Shown: positions 38,712 to 49,100, counted from the first letter of the stretch. The stretch: DNA of 64,000 bases from Gemmatimonadaceae bacterium (GCA_036504815.1 DASXUN010000012.1:372001-436000), one strand, 5' to 3'. Program-made: numbers and translations. The notes: generated by a model not told the origin, from the sequence alone.

Positions 38712-39957
38712 GCGCGAGCTCCTCCCAGAACGTGGGGAACGACACGGCCGCGCAGGCGGGGTCGTCCACCGTAATCTGGCTCCCGGGGACCGCGCCAAGC
38801 ACGCCGAACGCCATCGCGATGCGGTGGTCGGCGTGCGTCGTCACCCGCCCGGTGAACGGACGGCGGCCAGAGCCGCGCACGACGAAGCCGTCGGTCAGCT
38901 CCTCCGCCTCGGCGCCGACGGCGCGCAAGTTCTCGACGATCGCCTTGATGCGATCGCTTTCCTTCACGCGCAGTTCGCCGGCGCCGGTGACTCGCGTTTC
39001 GCCCTCCGCGCAGGCCGCGGCGCAGGCGAGCACGGGGAGTTCGTCCACCAGCGATGGCACCTCGCTCCCCTCGATGACGGTGCCGCGCAGCCCGCCCGGC
39101 GCGACGACCACGCGCGCAATCTCTTCCCCGCCGTCAAGGCGCGCGCCCTCGAAGCGCAGCGCCGCGCCCATGCGCTGGAGCACCCGGAAGGCGCCGGCGC
39201 GCGTCGGGTTGATGCAGACGTCGTCGAGCGCGAGTTCTCCGCGGTCTGCGATGGCGGCGAGCACCGCGAAGAACGCCGCCGAGGACGGGTCGCCCGGCAC
39301 CAATTGATCGGCCGCGTCGAGGCGTCCGGACGGGACCAGCGACACGACGCTGCCCTCGACGCGCAGGTCGACGCCGCGCCCCAGGAACATCCGCTCGGTG
39401 TGATCGCGCGTCGGCGATTCCTCGTGCACTTCCACCGGCACGTCGGCCACCAGGCCCGCCAGGAGGATGGCGCTCTTCACCTGCGCGCTCGCCGCCTCCA
39501 TGCGCCACGTAAGTCCCTGCAGGGCGCCGCCGTGCACGGTCATCGGCAGCCCGTCGCCCGCGGCGAACTCAAAACGCGCGCCCATCGCGGAGAGCGGCCG
39601 TGCCACGCGTCCCATCGGGCGCCGGCTGAGGCTGGCGTCGCCGATGAATCGCGCCGACAGCGGCGAGCCGGCGACGATGCCCGCCATCAGGCGCGTGGTC
39701 GTGCCGCTGTTGCCGCAGTCGAGGTCCACCACCGGAGCGCGCAGGCCGCGCCGTCCGACGCCGGGAATGACGAGGTCCGCATCGAGCGCGGGGATGGCCA
39801 CGCCAAGCGCACGGAGCACGCCGGCGGTGCTGTGCACATCGAGCGACTGCAGGACACCGCGCACGCGCGACGCACCGTCGCCGAGCGCGCCGAGCATCAG
39901 GGCCCGATGCGAGATTGACTTGTCCCCCGGGACCCGCACCTCACCGGCAACGCGCAT
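38698..39957 (-). CDS. aroA: 3-phosphoshikimate 1-carboxyvinyltransferase (EPSP synthase)
   Basis: Joins shikimate 3-phosphate and PEP in the pathway to aromatic amino acids. The 419-residue protein has GDKSISHRALMLGAL near the N-terminus and the PEP-binding LDCGNSGTTTRLMAG, as in class I enzymes, and later KESDRIKAIVENLR and DHRIAMAFGVLG. The ATG at 39957 gives the usual nine residues before GDKSISHR and has AAGGAG 11 bases upstream; an ATG 9 bases and a GTG 12 bases further upstream are also in frame. It follows dapD by 75 bases, probably on the same transcript. Confidence 0.95.
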   Translation of the reverse strand: MRVAGEVRVPGDKSISHRALMLGALGDGASRVRGVLQSLDVHSTAGVLRALGVAIPALDADLVIPGVGRRGLRAPVVDLDCGNSGTTTRLMAGIVAGSPLSARFIGDASLSRRPMGRVARPLSAMGARFEFAAGDGLPMTVHGGALQGLTWRMEAASAQVKSAILLAGLVADVPVEVHEESPTRDHTERMFLGRGVDLRVEGSVVSLVPSGRLDAADQLVPGDPSSAAFFAVLAAIADRGELALDDVCINPTRAGAFRVLQRMGAALRFEGARLDGGEEIARVVVAPGGLRGTVIEGSEVPSLVDELPVLACAAACAEGETRVTGAGELRVKESDRIKAIVENLRAVGAEAEELTDGFVVRGSGRRPFTGRVTTHADHRIAMAFGVLGAVPGSQITVDDPACAAVSFPTFWEELARVVG

Positions 39958-40032
39958 GACCGCCATCACTCCTTGACTAACGGGGTGGCGCCGCGAAGGC
40001 CGCGCCTCGCACCACGTTCGCCAGAAGTCTAA

Positions 40033-40908
40033 TCACCGCAGCCACCCCTCGAGAGCGGTGGCCACGTCGGTCTTGTCGTCGCGGTACTTCACGATCACCG
40101 GCGTCTGCAGCGAGAGCCCCTGCTCCCGGCCCCATCCCTGGCTCACCTGCCGCGCGCCCGGCACGACCACGGCACCAGACGGAATCTGCAGCACGCCGCC
40201 GGCCGGCGCGCGGATCACGCGCTCATGCACCAGGTCGAAGACCGGCGTGCCGCGCGTCAGCACCACGCCGGCGGCCAGCACCGCGCGCGCGCGCACCACC
40301 GTGCCCTCGTAGACGCCGCAGTTGCCGCCCACCACGACGTCGTCCTCGATGACGACCGGCGAGGCGTTGACGGGCTCGAGCACGCCGCCGATCTGCGCGG
40401 CCGCGCTGAGGTGCACCCGCTCACCGACCTGCGCGCAGGAGCCGACCAGCGCGTGCGAGTCGATCATGGTGCCGGCGCCGACGTACGCGCCGACATTCAC
40501 GAACATCGGCGGCATGCAGACGACGCCGCGCGCGAGGAACGCCCCGCGGCGGACGGACGACCCGCCGGGGACGACGCGGATGCCGTCGTCGAGCGTCAGG
40601 GCGCGGGTGGGGTACGTGTGCTTGTCGAAGAACGTGAACGGCCGGCTGACGCGCGCGTCGCCGAGCACCGACTGGTCGATCATGCGCCCGACGCGAAAGC
40701 CCGCGAGGATGCCGCGCTTGACCCACGGGACGGCCACCCACTCGTCGTGATCGGCCCGCATGGCGGCGCGCACCACGCCCGTCTCGAGCGCGGTCAGCAG
40801 GAGGTCGATCGTCTCCTCGGCGTCGTTCGGCGCGGGAACGTGGCTGGGCAGGTTGAAGAGGGCTTCGACGCGCTGCTCCAGCGCGACGACTTCGAGGCGA
40901 GGCGGCAT
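40033..40908 (-). CDS. dapD: tetrahydrodipicolinate N-succinyltransferase
   Basis: Succinylates tetrahydrodipicolinate, opening the succinylase branch of lysine/diaminopimelate synthesis. The 291 residues have an N-terminal helical part and a left-handed beta-helix built of hexapeptide repeats, with the family hallmark MPPMFVNVGAYVGAGTMIDSHALVGSCAQVG region (141-170 approximately) and GGVLEPVNASPVVIEDDV. The ATG directly follows the dapA stop with no gap. Its presence, with a dapE-like gene in the same operon, points to the succinylase route rather than the acetylase or dehydrogenase routes. Confidence 0.95.
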   Translation of the reverse strand: MPPRLEVVALEQRVEALFNLPSHVPAPNDAEETIDLLLTALETGVVRAAMRADHDEWVAVPWVKRGILAGFRVGRMIDQSVLGDARVSRPFTFFDKHTYPTRALTLDDGIRVVPGGSSVRRGAFLARGVVCMPPMFVNVGAYVGAGTMIDSHALVGSCAQVGERVHLSAAAQIGGVLEPVNASPVVIEDDVVVGGNCGVYEGTVVRARAVLAAGVVLTRGTPVFDLVHERVIRAPAGGVLQIPSGAVVVPGARQVSQGWGREQGLSLQTPVIVKYRDDKTDVATALEGWLR

Positions 40909-41799
40909 TTAGAGAGAGACCCCTGCGCTGATCAGCGCCGTGCGGAGCAGCGGTTCGTGACGCGGGTCGAGCGGGACCAGCGGCAGGCGCAGCACGTTCT
41001 GTATGCGTCCCATCATGGCCAGCGCCGCCTTGATTGGCATCGGGTTCGACTCGACGAACGCCGCGCCGAAGAGCGGCGCCAGTTGGCTGTGCAGGGTGAG
41101 CGCCGCGGCCCGGTCGCCACGTCCGGCCGCCACCGTGAGCGCGTGCATGGCGGCGGGGACCGCGTTGCCAACCACGGAAATGATCCCCTCGCCGCCGCGG
41201 GCCATCACGTCCGCGGTCAGTCCGTCGTCACCCGAGAGCACGGCAAAGCCGGCGGGGCGGCGCCGCAGGATTTCGCCGATCTGCTCGATGTTGCCCGACG
41301 CTTCCTTCGTCGCGCAGATATTCGGATGCTCGGCGAGCGCGAGCTGGGTATCGGCCTCCACGTTGCTCGCCGTGCGGCCGGGGACGTTGTAGAGCACCAC
41401 GGGGACCGGCGCGGCGTCGGCGACGGCGCGAAAGTGCGCGAGCAGGCCGCGCTGCGGCGGCTTGCTGTACATCGGCGACACGTGCAGCAGGTGCGTGGCG
41501 CCGGCCCGCGCGAGGACGCGCGACGTCTCGATGGCGACGGCGGTGTCGTTGCTCCCGGCGCCGGCGATGACCGGCACGCGCCCCGCGGCAACCTCCGCCG
41601 TGATGGCCACCACGCGCTCGCGTTCGGCGAGCGTGAGTGTCGCCGCCTCGCCGGTCGATCCCACGGGGACGAGGCCGTCGATCCCCTGCTCGATCTGCCA
41701 CGCGACGAGCGCGCGCAGGGCAGGTTCGTCAATGGCGCCATCGGGCGTGAACGGCGTCACCAGCGCCGTGATGGCGCCGCGCAGATTGCAGGAACCCAT
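40909..41799 (-). CDS. dapA: 4-hydroxy-tetrahydrodipicolinate synthase
   Basis: Condenses aspartate semialdehyde with pyruvate. The 296-residue aldolase-fold protein has the pyruvate-binding GSTGEA loop, Y111, Y137 in LYNVPGRT and the Schiff-base lysine K165 in CATKEASG. The ATG shares its first base with the dapB stop (TAATG). Middle of the six-gene diaminopimelate operon. Confidence 0.95.
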   Translation of the reverse strand: MGSCNLRGAITALVTPFTPDGAIDEPALRALVAWQIEQGIDGLVPVGSTGEAATLTLAERERVVAITAEVAAGRVPVIAGAGSNDTAVAIETSRVLARAGATHLLHVSPMYSKPPQRGLLAHFRAVADAAPVPVVLYNVPGRTASNVEADTQLALAEHPNICATKEASGNIEQIGEILRRRPAGFAVLSGDDGLTADVMARGGEGIISVVGNAVPAAMHALTVAAGRGDRAAALTLHSQLAPLFGAAFVESNPMPIKAALAMMGRIQNVLRLPLVPLDPRHEPLLRTALISAGVSL

Positions 41800-42503
41800 T
41801 AGGCGCCTCCCGAGGCATCGAGCATGTCATCGAGCGTGAAGACGCCGCGGCGCCCGACGATCCAGCGCGCCGCGGCCAGCGCGCCCAGCGCGAAGACGCG
41901 GCGGTCCCGCGCCTCGTGGACGAGGCGCAGCTGTTCGAACATCCCGTCGAGCAGGAAGGCGTGCGTCCCGGGCACTGATCCGACGCGCACCGAGGTGATG
42001 GGGACGGCGGTCCCCGAGGCCTGCTCCGCCACGCGGGCGAGCTGGCGCGCCGTGCCGGAGGGCGCATCGAGCTTGGCCGTGTGATGCGTTTCCACGAGGT
42101 GCGCGTCGAACCCGCCGGCGGCGCCGGCGCGACGGGCCGCCTCCGCCACGAGCGCCGTGAAGATGTGCACCCCGAGCGAGAAGTTCGGCGCCCAGAGCAG
42201 CGCGCCGCCCGCCGACCGGACCTCGCCAATGACCACGGCGCGCTCCGCGTCCCAGCCCGTGGTGCCGCACACGACGGCGCACCCGGCCTGCGCGCAGGCA
42301 CGCACGTTGGCCGCGGCCGCGTCGGGCTGGGTGAACTCAACGGCGACATTCGCGCCGTTCAGCGAGGCGGCGGTGATCCCCGCGCCCAGCACATCATCCC
42401 GCCCGAGAAAGGCGGCGACGTCCACGCCCTGCTCGGCGGCCAGGTCCCGCACGAGCCGCCCCATCTTGCCGTCGCCGATCACCGCCAGCCGCAGCGCGCT
42501 CAT
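41799..42503 (-). CDS. dapB: 4-hydroxy-tetrahydrodipicolinate reductase
   Basis: Reduces the DapA product with NAD(P)H. The 234-residue protein has a Rossmann N-terminus (AVIGDGKMGR), the CGTTGW loop, APNFSLGVHIF, and the catalytic ETHHTAKLDAPSGTA segment. It is shorter than the E. coli enzyme (273) but within the range of other phyla. The ATG overlaps the lysC stop by four bases; the longer frame upstream is shadow of lysC. Confidence 0.94.
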   Translation of the reverse strand: MSALRLAVIGDGKMGRLVRDLAAEQGVDVAAFLGRDDVLGAGITAASLNGANVAVEFTQPDAAAANVRACAQAGCAVVCGTTGWDAERAVVIGEVRSAGGALLWAPNFSLGVHIFTALVAEAARRAGAAGGFDAHLVETHHTAKLDAPSGTARQLARVAEQASGTAVPITSVRVGSVPGTHAFLLDGMFEQLRLVHEARDRRVFALGALAAARWIVGRRGVFTLDDMLDASGGA

Positions 42504-43855
42504 CGCCCCTCCTCGAAGAATGCCCGGTGCAGGCGACGCATCGCTTCGTGCACCTGGTCGCCGTCCACGATCAGCGTGAGGTTGATCGCGCTCGCGCTCA
42601 GCGAGCACATCTGCACGCGCATCTCGCCGAGCGCCGTCAGCGCGCGCGCCATCGTGGGGGTGTGCTCGCCGAGTCCGGCCCCGACGATGGCCACGATGCC
42701 GCGGCCGCGCTGCACCGTCACGTCGCCAAACGCGCGCAGCGCCGCCAGCACGGCGTCGAGCTGCGCATCCTCGTCGATGGTGGCCGACACGCTGACCTCC
42801 GACGTGGCGATCACGTCCACGGACAGCTTGAAGCGCTCGAAGACGGAGAAGATGCCGCTCACCACGCCGGGGGTGCCGAGCATCGCGCTCGACTTGACGT
42901 TCACGAGCACCACGTTGCCGCGGCCGGCGATGGCGCGCACCGACAGTCGCGGCGCGTCGAAGGTGATGCGCGTCCCCGCCGCCTGCGGCCGGTGCGAGTT
43001 GTAGATGAAGACGGGAATGCTGCGCTGCACCGCGGGGGCGATGGTGCTGGGGTGCAGCACCTTGGCGCCGAAGCTCGCCAGCTCGGCCGCCTCGTCGAAT
43101 CGAATGTGCTCGATCAGCTGCGCGGCCGGGATCACGCGCGGGTCGGCCGTCAGCATGCCGTCCACGTCCGTCCAGATCTCGATCGCGTCCACGTCGAGCG
43201 CCGCGCCGAACAGCGCCGCGCTGTAGTCGGAGCCGCCGCGTCCGAGCGTGGTGGTCACGCCCAGCGGACTGGCCCCGATGTAGCCGCCGAGCACGGGCAC
43301 GCGTCCGTCGCGGACAATCGGCAGCAGCTGCTCGCGCGCCGCGTCGGCAATCGCCTCGGGCTGCGGGCGCGCCTTGCCGAACGCGTCGTCGGTCACCATC
43401 ACCCGGCGCGCATCGACCCACGTGGCGGGAATGCCGCGCTGCCGGAAGGCCGCCGCAACGATCGGCGACGACAGGCGCTCACCATAGGCCGCCACCGCGT
43501 CGAGGGACCGCGCGCTGACTTCACCGAGGACGGAGAGTGCCTCGCCCAGGTGGGCCAGTTCGTCGAACAGCATGCTCACGTCGGCGGCCACGTCGGACGC
43601 CTCGGGGCTCGCGCCGAGCAGTTCGTCGACCACGGCGAGGTGCCGCTCGCGCAGCGCCTCGATGCCGCGGATCGCCGCGATGAACTGCCCGTGGGCCGTC
43701 TGCGCGGCGATCTCGAGCAGCGCGTTGGTGGTGCCGGCGAGCGCGGAGACGACGACCACCGGCTGGTGGGCGAGGCGCCCGCGCACGATGGACGCGGTGC
43801 GTTCAATCGCGGCGGCGTCGCCGACCGACGTGCCCCCGAACTTGCAGACGATCAT
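42500..43855 (-). CDS. lysC: aspartate kinase
   Basis: First enzyme of the aspartate pathway, feeding lysine, methionine and threonine. The 451 residues have the kinase domain (KFGGTSVGD at 5-13, TTLGRGGSDYSAALFGAAL, and WTDVDGMLTADPR) and two C-terminal ACT domains that normally bind the feedback inhibitor. It is a stand-alone kinase without a homoserine dehydrogenase domain. Because the other genes here lead to diaminopimelate, lysine is the most likely effector; this is inference. Overlaps asd by four bases. Confidence 0.95.
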   Translation of the reverse strand: MIVCKFGGTSVGDAAAIERTASIVRGRLAHQPVVVVSALAGTTNALLEIAAQTAHGQFIAAIRGIEALRERHLAVVDELLGASPEASDVAADVSMLFDELAHLGEALSVLGEVSARSLDAVAAYGERLSSPIVAAAFRQRGIPATWVDARRVMVTDDAFGKARPQPEAIADAAREQLLPIVRDGRVPVLGGYIGASPLGVTTTLGRGGSDYSAALFGAALDVDAIEIWTDVDGMLTADPRVIPAAQLIEHIRFDEAAELASFGAKVLHPSTIAPAVQRSIPVFIYNSHRPQAAGTRITFDAPRLSVRAIAGRGNVVLVNVKSSAMLGTPGVVSGIFSVFERFKLSVDVIATSEVSVSATIDEDAQLDAVLAALRAFGDVTVQRGRGIVAIVGAGLGEHTPTMARALTALGEMRVQMCSLSASAINLTLIVDGDQVHEAMRRLHRAFFEEGR

Positions 43856-44919
43856 CTGGCGCCCGCGCGCCCGGTCGCCACCAGCAGCTCGGCGTTCAGG
43901 ATGGACCCGCCCGCCGCCCCGCGAATCGTGTTGTGCCCCATGCAGACGAACTTCAGGTGGAAGAGCGGATCGCGGCGCAGGCGCCCGACCGACACCGTCA
44001 TTCCCCCGCCGCGCATCACGTCGCGACGCGGCTGCGGCCGGTCGTCCGTCTCGAAGAAGTGCAGCGGCGCGGCCGGCGCCGACGGCAGGCCGCGCACGGC
44101 GGCGTGCCCGCGCCACTCCTTCAACTGGCGCGCCGCCTCCTCGAGCGCCGGCTCGCGCGCGAACTCCACCGAGAGGCAGACCGTGTGTCCGTTCTCCACG
44201 GCGACGCGGTTGGCATGCGCGCTCACGGCGAACGGCGCGGCGATCACCCCCTGCGCACCCATCACGCCGAGCATCTTCTGCATCTCGCGCTCGATCTTCG
44301 GCTCTTCGTCGCCGATGTACGGAATGACATTGCCGAGGATGTCGAGCGACGGCACGCCGGGATACCCCGCCCCGCTCACCGCCTGCATGGTCGCGACGAA
44401 GACGCGGCGCGCGCCGAACGCCGCGTGCAGCGGCGCGAGCGCCACCGCGGCCATCGTCGCGGCGCAGTTGGCGTTGGTGACGATGCCGCCCGTCCAGCTG
44501 CGCGCCGCGCGCTGCGCGTCGAGCAGCGCGAGATGGTCGGCGTTCACCTCGGGAATCACGAGCGGAACGTCCGGCTCCATGCGGTAGTTCTTCGCGTTGC
44601 TCAGCACCAGGCGGCCGGCCGCCGCGAAGGCGGCTTCGACCTCGCCCGCCACGCCGCTGTCGAGCGCGGAGAAGACGATGGGCGCCGTCACCGACGCGGG
44701 GTCGCAGGGCTTCACGACGAGCCCGGCCACGCCCTTTGGCATGTCGCCTTCGATCCACCGCGTCACTTCGCGGTACGGCTTCCCCGCCGAGCGCTCCGAC
44801 GCCGCGACCTCGGCGAGCTCAAACCACGGATGTCCCTCGAGCAGGCGGACGAAGGTCTGGCCCACCGCGCCCGTGGCGCCGAGGACCGCAACTTTGATGG
44901 GGGGACGAGGGGCGTTCAT
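43852..44919 (-). CDS. asd: aspartate-semialdehyde dehydrogenase, archaeal/fungal-type
   Basis: Reduces aspartyl phosphate to aspartate semialdehyde with NADPH. The 355-residue protein has the N-terminal GATGAVGQ loop, the nucleophile C152 in TNANCAATM, and the GAGYPGVPSLDILGNVIPYI segment. The C-terminus HNTIRGAAGGSILNAELL belongs to the archaeal/eukaryotic branch of the family and is unlike the E. coli enzyme. It starts in a four-base overlap with the dapE-like gene. Confidence 0.94.
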   Translation of the reverse strand: MNAPRPPIKVAVLGATGAVGQTFVRLLEGHPWFELAEVAASERSAGKPYREVTRWIEGDMPKGVAGLVVKPCDPASVTAPIVFSALDSGVAGEVEAAFAAAGRLVLSNAKNYRMEPDVPLVIPEVNADHLALLDAQRAARSWTGGIVTNANCAATMAAVALAPLHAAFGARRVFVATMQAVSGAGYPGVPSLDILGNVIPYIGDEEPKIEREMQKMLGVMGAQGVIAAPFAVSAHANRVAVENGHTVCLSVEFAREPALEEAARQLKEWRGHAAVRGLPSAPAAPLHFFETDDRPQPRRDVMRGGGMTVSVGRLRRDPLFHLKFVCMGHNTIRGAAGGSILNAELLVATGRAGAR

Positions 44920-45911
44920 GAGGCGAGCAGGGTGCGCACGAGGCGCTCGTAGGTGTCGACCGCGGCGCGCAGTTCATCGAGCGCGATGAACTCGTCGGGC
45001 GTGTGGGCGACGTGAATGGAGCCGGGGCCGAAGAGCAGCGGCGTGCCCCAGCGTGGAAGGAGCGGGATGTCGGACGTGTAGGCCATCGACGCCGTCTCGA
45101 ACCCCGGAACGACGTGAAAGTGCTGCGCCGGGATGAACGACCCGAAGGTGAGTTCCGCCCGCTCGCCGGCCCACCGCTCGAGTGCCGCCTGCACCGGCGC
45201 GCGGTCGCCGACCATCCGCACGAGCAGTTCGGCCTCGCACAGTCCGGGAACGATGTTCGCCTCGGTGCCGCCCCGGACAACGCCGACGTTGATGGTCGTC
45301 GCGCCGAGCCTGGCATCGACGGGCAGTTCGAGGTCGGCCAGCTGCGGGAGCAGCTCGCACATCGGGAGGATCGCCGACGCGCCGAGCTGCGGATAGGCGG
45401 AGTGCGCCTCGCGGCCGCGCGTGCGCGCCGTCACGCGCCACGCGCCCTTGCAGCCGGTGGCGAGCCGGCTCTCCGTCGGCTCGCCGTTGATCAGGAACCG
45501 CGACGTCGCCTCGAGCTGGTTGGCGGCGCGGGCGCCGTCGGAGCCGCGCTCCTCGCCGACGACGAAGAGCAGGTCGACGCGCTCCTCCCCCGCTTCGGCG
45601 AGGCGGTCGGCCGCGACGAGCATCGCCGCCGCGATTCCCTTGGCATCGCACGCCCCGCGGCCGTAGAGCCGGTCACCGTCGAGGCGCGGCGCGACGTACG
45701 GCGGGACCGTGTCGAGATGCGTGGAGAGCGTGACCCCGCCGCCGCGCCGCGACGCCCACACGTTGGAGCGGCCGGCAGACACTTCCTGCAGCGTGACGTT
45801 CCATCCACGCGCGATGAGCCAGCGGGAAACAAACTCGACGGCCCGTCCTTCGTCGCGAGACGGTGACTGGACCGCGAGCAGTTCAGCGGCGAGTGAGACG
45901 ACGTCGGACAT
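44916..45911 (-). CDS. dapE: M20-family deacylase, probable succinyl-diaminopimelate desuccinylase
   Basis: Most likely removes succinate from N-succinyl-diaminopimelate, completing the succinylase route started by DapD. The 331-residue zinc hydrolase has the metal and catalytic residues of M20 enzymes: the H and D of STHLDTVP, GRGACDAKG, the EE pair in VGEERGSDG, the glutamate in NGEPTESR and a C-terminal histidine in SIHVAHTPDEF. The sequence CKGAWRVTARTRGREAHSAYP is also close to ArgE and LysK enzymes, so specificity rests on the operon. First gene of the unit, with no ribosome-binding site and a -10 seven bases upstream. dapC and dapF are not in the window. Confidence 0.83.
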   Translation of the reverse strand: MSDVVSLAAELLAVQSPSRDEGRAVEFVSRWLIARGWNVTLQEVSAGRSNVWASRRGGGVTLSTHLDTVPPYVAPRLDGDRLYGRGACDAKGIAAAMLVAADRLAEAGEERVDLLFVVGEERGSDGARAANQLEATSRFLINGEPTESRLATGCKGAWRVTARTRGREAHSAYPQLGASAILPMCELLPQLADLELPVDARLGATTINVGVVRGGTEANIVPGLCEAELLVRMVGDRAPVQAALERWAGERAELTFGSFIPAQHFHVVPGFETASMAYTSDIPLLPRWGTPLLFGPGSIHVAHTPDEFIALDELRAAVDTYERLVRTLLAS

Positions 45912-45918
45912 GTGAGCC

Positions 45919-45948
45919 AATCTATTGAGGTCCCGCGATGGACGGCAG
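45919..45948 (-). promoter_or_regulatory. candidate promoter of the dap operon, leaderless arrangement
   Basis: Minus strand: CTGCCG (45948-45943), 18 bases, TAGATT (45924-45919), then seven bases to the dapE ATG. Layout and spacing match the hisS candidate. The remaining gap to the receptor start at 46190 also holds a TTGACA inside a CTTGACAAG dyad (45996-46004) without a convincing -10 on either strand. Confidence 0.4.
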
Positions 45949-46189
45949 TTGTTCGGGACTCGCCCGTGAGCCGTATACCTACAAAAGGACACGTACTTGA
46001 CAAGCTTTTCCCTGACGTGCCTCTTAGTCCGCGTGCGGAGGCGGGTCCCCCAGTGGTTCATCCGTTTCACGCGAGGTGTCTCGAAAGTGAACGTCTGGCG
46101 ACGCATGCCGGGCGTTCTCGCTGTACGGAAGCGCTTTTCAGGTGCCGTGCTGTCTGGTTCTCACCGATTCGCAGTCCGGGAGGTTGTCC

Positions 46190-49100
46190 GTGCGTCCCAC
46201 CCCACGCTTTCAGGCAGTCAGTCGCTGCCTGACAATCGCCCTTGCCTTCCTGCTCGCCGCGCGAGCGGAAGCGCAGACCGGCAAGATCACCGGCGTCGTC
46301 ACCGACGCGGCGACAGGCCAGCCGATTGAAGGCGCCCAGGTCCTGTTGCAAGGCACCGGCTACGGCCAGGTGTCCGGGGCCAACGGGCGCTTCTTCATCC
46401 TCGGCGTCGCCCCCGGCGACTACACCGTCCAGGCGCGCCGCATCGGCTACGGCACGCAGCAGACGACGGTGTCGATCGCCATCGATGTGACGCGCGAGAT
46501 CAACTTCAAGCTCTCCAGCGCCGCCAACACGCTGCAGGCGGTGCAGATCGTGGAGAACCAGGAGAACCTGGTGGAGTTGAAGCAGACGGGAACCACGCAG
46601 TCGATCTCGCAGGAGGAGCTGCAGACGCTGCCGGTGCGGAACATCAAGGACGCGCTGCAGCTGCAGGCCGGCTTCACCGAGGTGCCGCAGGTCTCCACCG
46701 ACCTGACGGCCTTTACCGCGGCGCGCCGGCAGGGCATCACCGGCGTGCAGATCCGCGGCGGCCGCGCCGGCGAGACGATGACGCTCATCGACGACATCCC
46801 GGTCAACAACTTCCTCTTCGGCGGCCCCGCGCTCGACCTGACCAACAAGGCGGTGGCGGGCGTCTCGACGATCAAGGGCGGCATGGAGCCGCAGTACGGC
46901 AACGCGCTCTCCGGCGTGATCTCCACGGCGACGCGCGAGGGCGGCACGACCATCCAGGGCGCGCTCGACTACGAGACGTCGAAGGTCGGCAAGGCCGTTG
47001 GCGGCGTCTCCGACGGCCTCAAGGGCTACGACTTCATCGAAGGATTCCTCTCCGGTCCCGTGCCGGCGACCAGCAACAAGCTCCGCTTCTTGCTCGCCGG
47101 CCGCTCGACCGGCAGCGCGTCGCAGGTGCTGCAATACGACAACAAGGTCTTCCAGCCGTTCGAGAGCGACACGATCGCGCGCAACATCAACGCGGGGGAC
47201 CTGCTCGCCGGCTGGCGGGCGCAGGGCTACACCTCGGAGCGCGACGCCTTCGCCAAGCTCACCTATCTCTTCGGCCCCACGACCAAGCTGAACTTCAGCG
47301 CGATGCACTTCGAGAACGCCCGCATGAACGTGGGGTTCGACTGGGGGCTGATGGGCTTCAGCCGCGCCAACCAGTGCATCGACACGTACCGCAATGCGTA
47401 CAAGTCGATTGACGTCGTGGACGCCTGCAACACCTTCTACGACACCGACCGCCTCACGCCCACCGGCCGCCCGACGGGCGCCGCCCGCAACACGTATGTG
47501 GCGCCGGCGACCGTGAGCGAGGCGCGCGACCTGCTCACGGCGCGCTTCGAACAGACGGCCGGGCGCCTCAACTACAAGATCGTCGTCGGCCAGCTGAGCG
47601 GACGGCGCGAGACCTGCGCGACGTTCTTCTCCGGCGTCTGCATGGGCGAGCGCGTGGCCGACACCAACTTCGACGGCCGGTTCGCGGTGGCCGGCGTGAC
47701 CTCGGTGGACATCACGCCCACCGAAGGGACGGATGAGATCGCCGGTCACGACAAGAACACCACGCGCCTCGCGCGCTTCGACGTGCAGTACCAGGCCACG
47801 GATCACCACAACCTCGCCATGGGCCTGTTCTACCAGGGCCACGACATCCTGTTCCGCGAGGTGCGCGACGTCGGCCTGAACAACATCCAACTGCAGCCGA
47901 GCGACTACAAGGCGAAGCCGTGGGACGCGGCGGCCTATCTCCAGGACCGCATCGAGTACGACTTCCTCACGGTGCGCGTCGGCGCCCGCTTCGACTACGG
48001 CCGCGCCGGCGGCACCTCGTTCAACAATCCGCTCGATCCCACCAACGGCACGACGCAGCTCACGGTCTGCACCGACCCGCAGCGCTTCGGGCTGCCGGCC
48101 ACCTGGGCGACCGGCATCGACCCGGTCACCAAGCAGCCGGTGACCGGCATCGCCGCCTGCGGCCTGATCGCCAGCAAGGGCGACTCGGCGCGCGACATCG
48201 CGTTCAGGAACGACATGGGCCAGGCCGCGGTGCGCCGCGCCTTCAGCCCGCGCCTCGGTCTCTCCTTCCCCGTGACCGATCGCTCGAGCGCGTTCTTCAA
48301 CTTCGGCGTCTACTACCAGAACCCGCTCTACAACAACGTCTACCAGGGGACCGGCATCGGCACGCCGACCGAGGGAACGGCCCAGGCGACGCAGTTCAAC
48401 GCGCAGACCTACGTGGGCAACCCCCGCCTCCGCGCCGAGCAGTCCGTCTCGTACGAGATGGGCTACGTCTCGGAGTTCGGAAAGGGCAACAAGTATTCGC
48501 TACAGTTCGTCGCCTTCTCCAAGGACCAGTCCGGGCTCACCGGCATCCGCAACGGCGGCTACCTGAAGGGAACCATCGTCCGCGTCTTCGACCCGGGCGT
48601 CACGTACGGCACGAACTCGCCGAGCTACACGGTGCTCGTGAACCAGGACTTCCAGACGGTGCGCGGCTTCGAGCTCGAGTTCCGACGCCGCCTGAGCAAC
48701 TTCTGGACCGGGCGCCTGAGCTACGCGTATTCGCAGGCGACCACCAACGCCTCGCCGCCGGACCTCGAGACGCAGCGCACCACGGAAGAGGGCGACATCG
48801 TCGCCCGCAAGGAGATCCGCAGCGACCTCGACCAGAATCACCAGCTCGGCGGGTCCCTCAGCTTCATCGTGGCCAACAAGACGCCGGGCATCTGGGGCGG
48901 CCGGTACCTGAAGAACTCGTCGGTGTCGTTCACGACGCGCCTGGCGAGCGGCTTCCCGTACACGCCCTCGCTCACCTTCACGGGCAACTCGGCCGATCGC
49001 CTCGAGCGCAACAGCGGCTCGGCGCCCTTGACCTTCACGATCAACATGCAGGCGCAGAAGGACTGGACCGTGGCCAACGTGCGCTACGGCGCGTTCCTCC

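Noticed and set aside
41799-42503. dapB considered truncated because it is 234 residues
   Set aside because: Both domains and all catalytic residues are present and many bacterial DapB proteins are this size.
45996-46025. Perfect TTGACA considered as the receptor operon promoter
   Set aside because: No acceptable -10 lies 16-18 bases downstream (CCTCTT or CTCTTA). The hexamer is part of a CTTGACAAG dyad, so it may be an operator, but neither role is supported.
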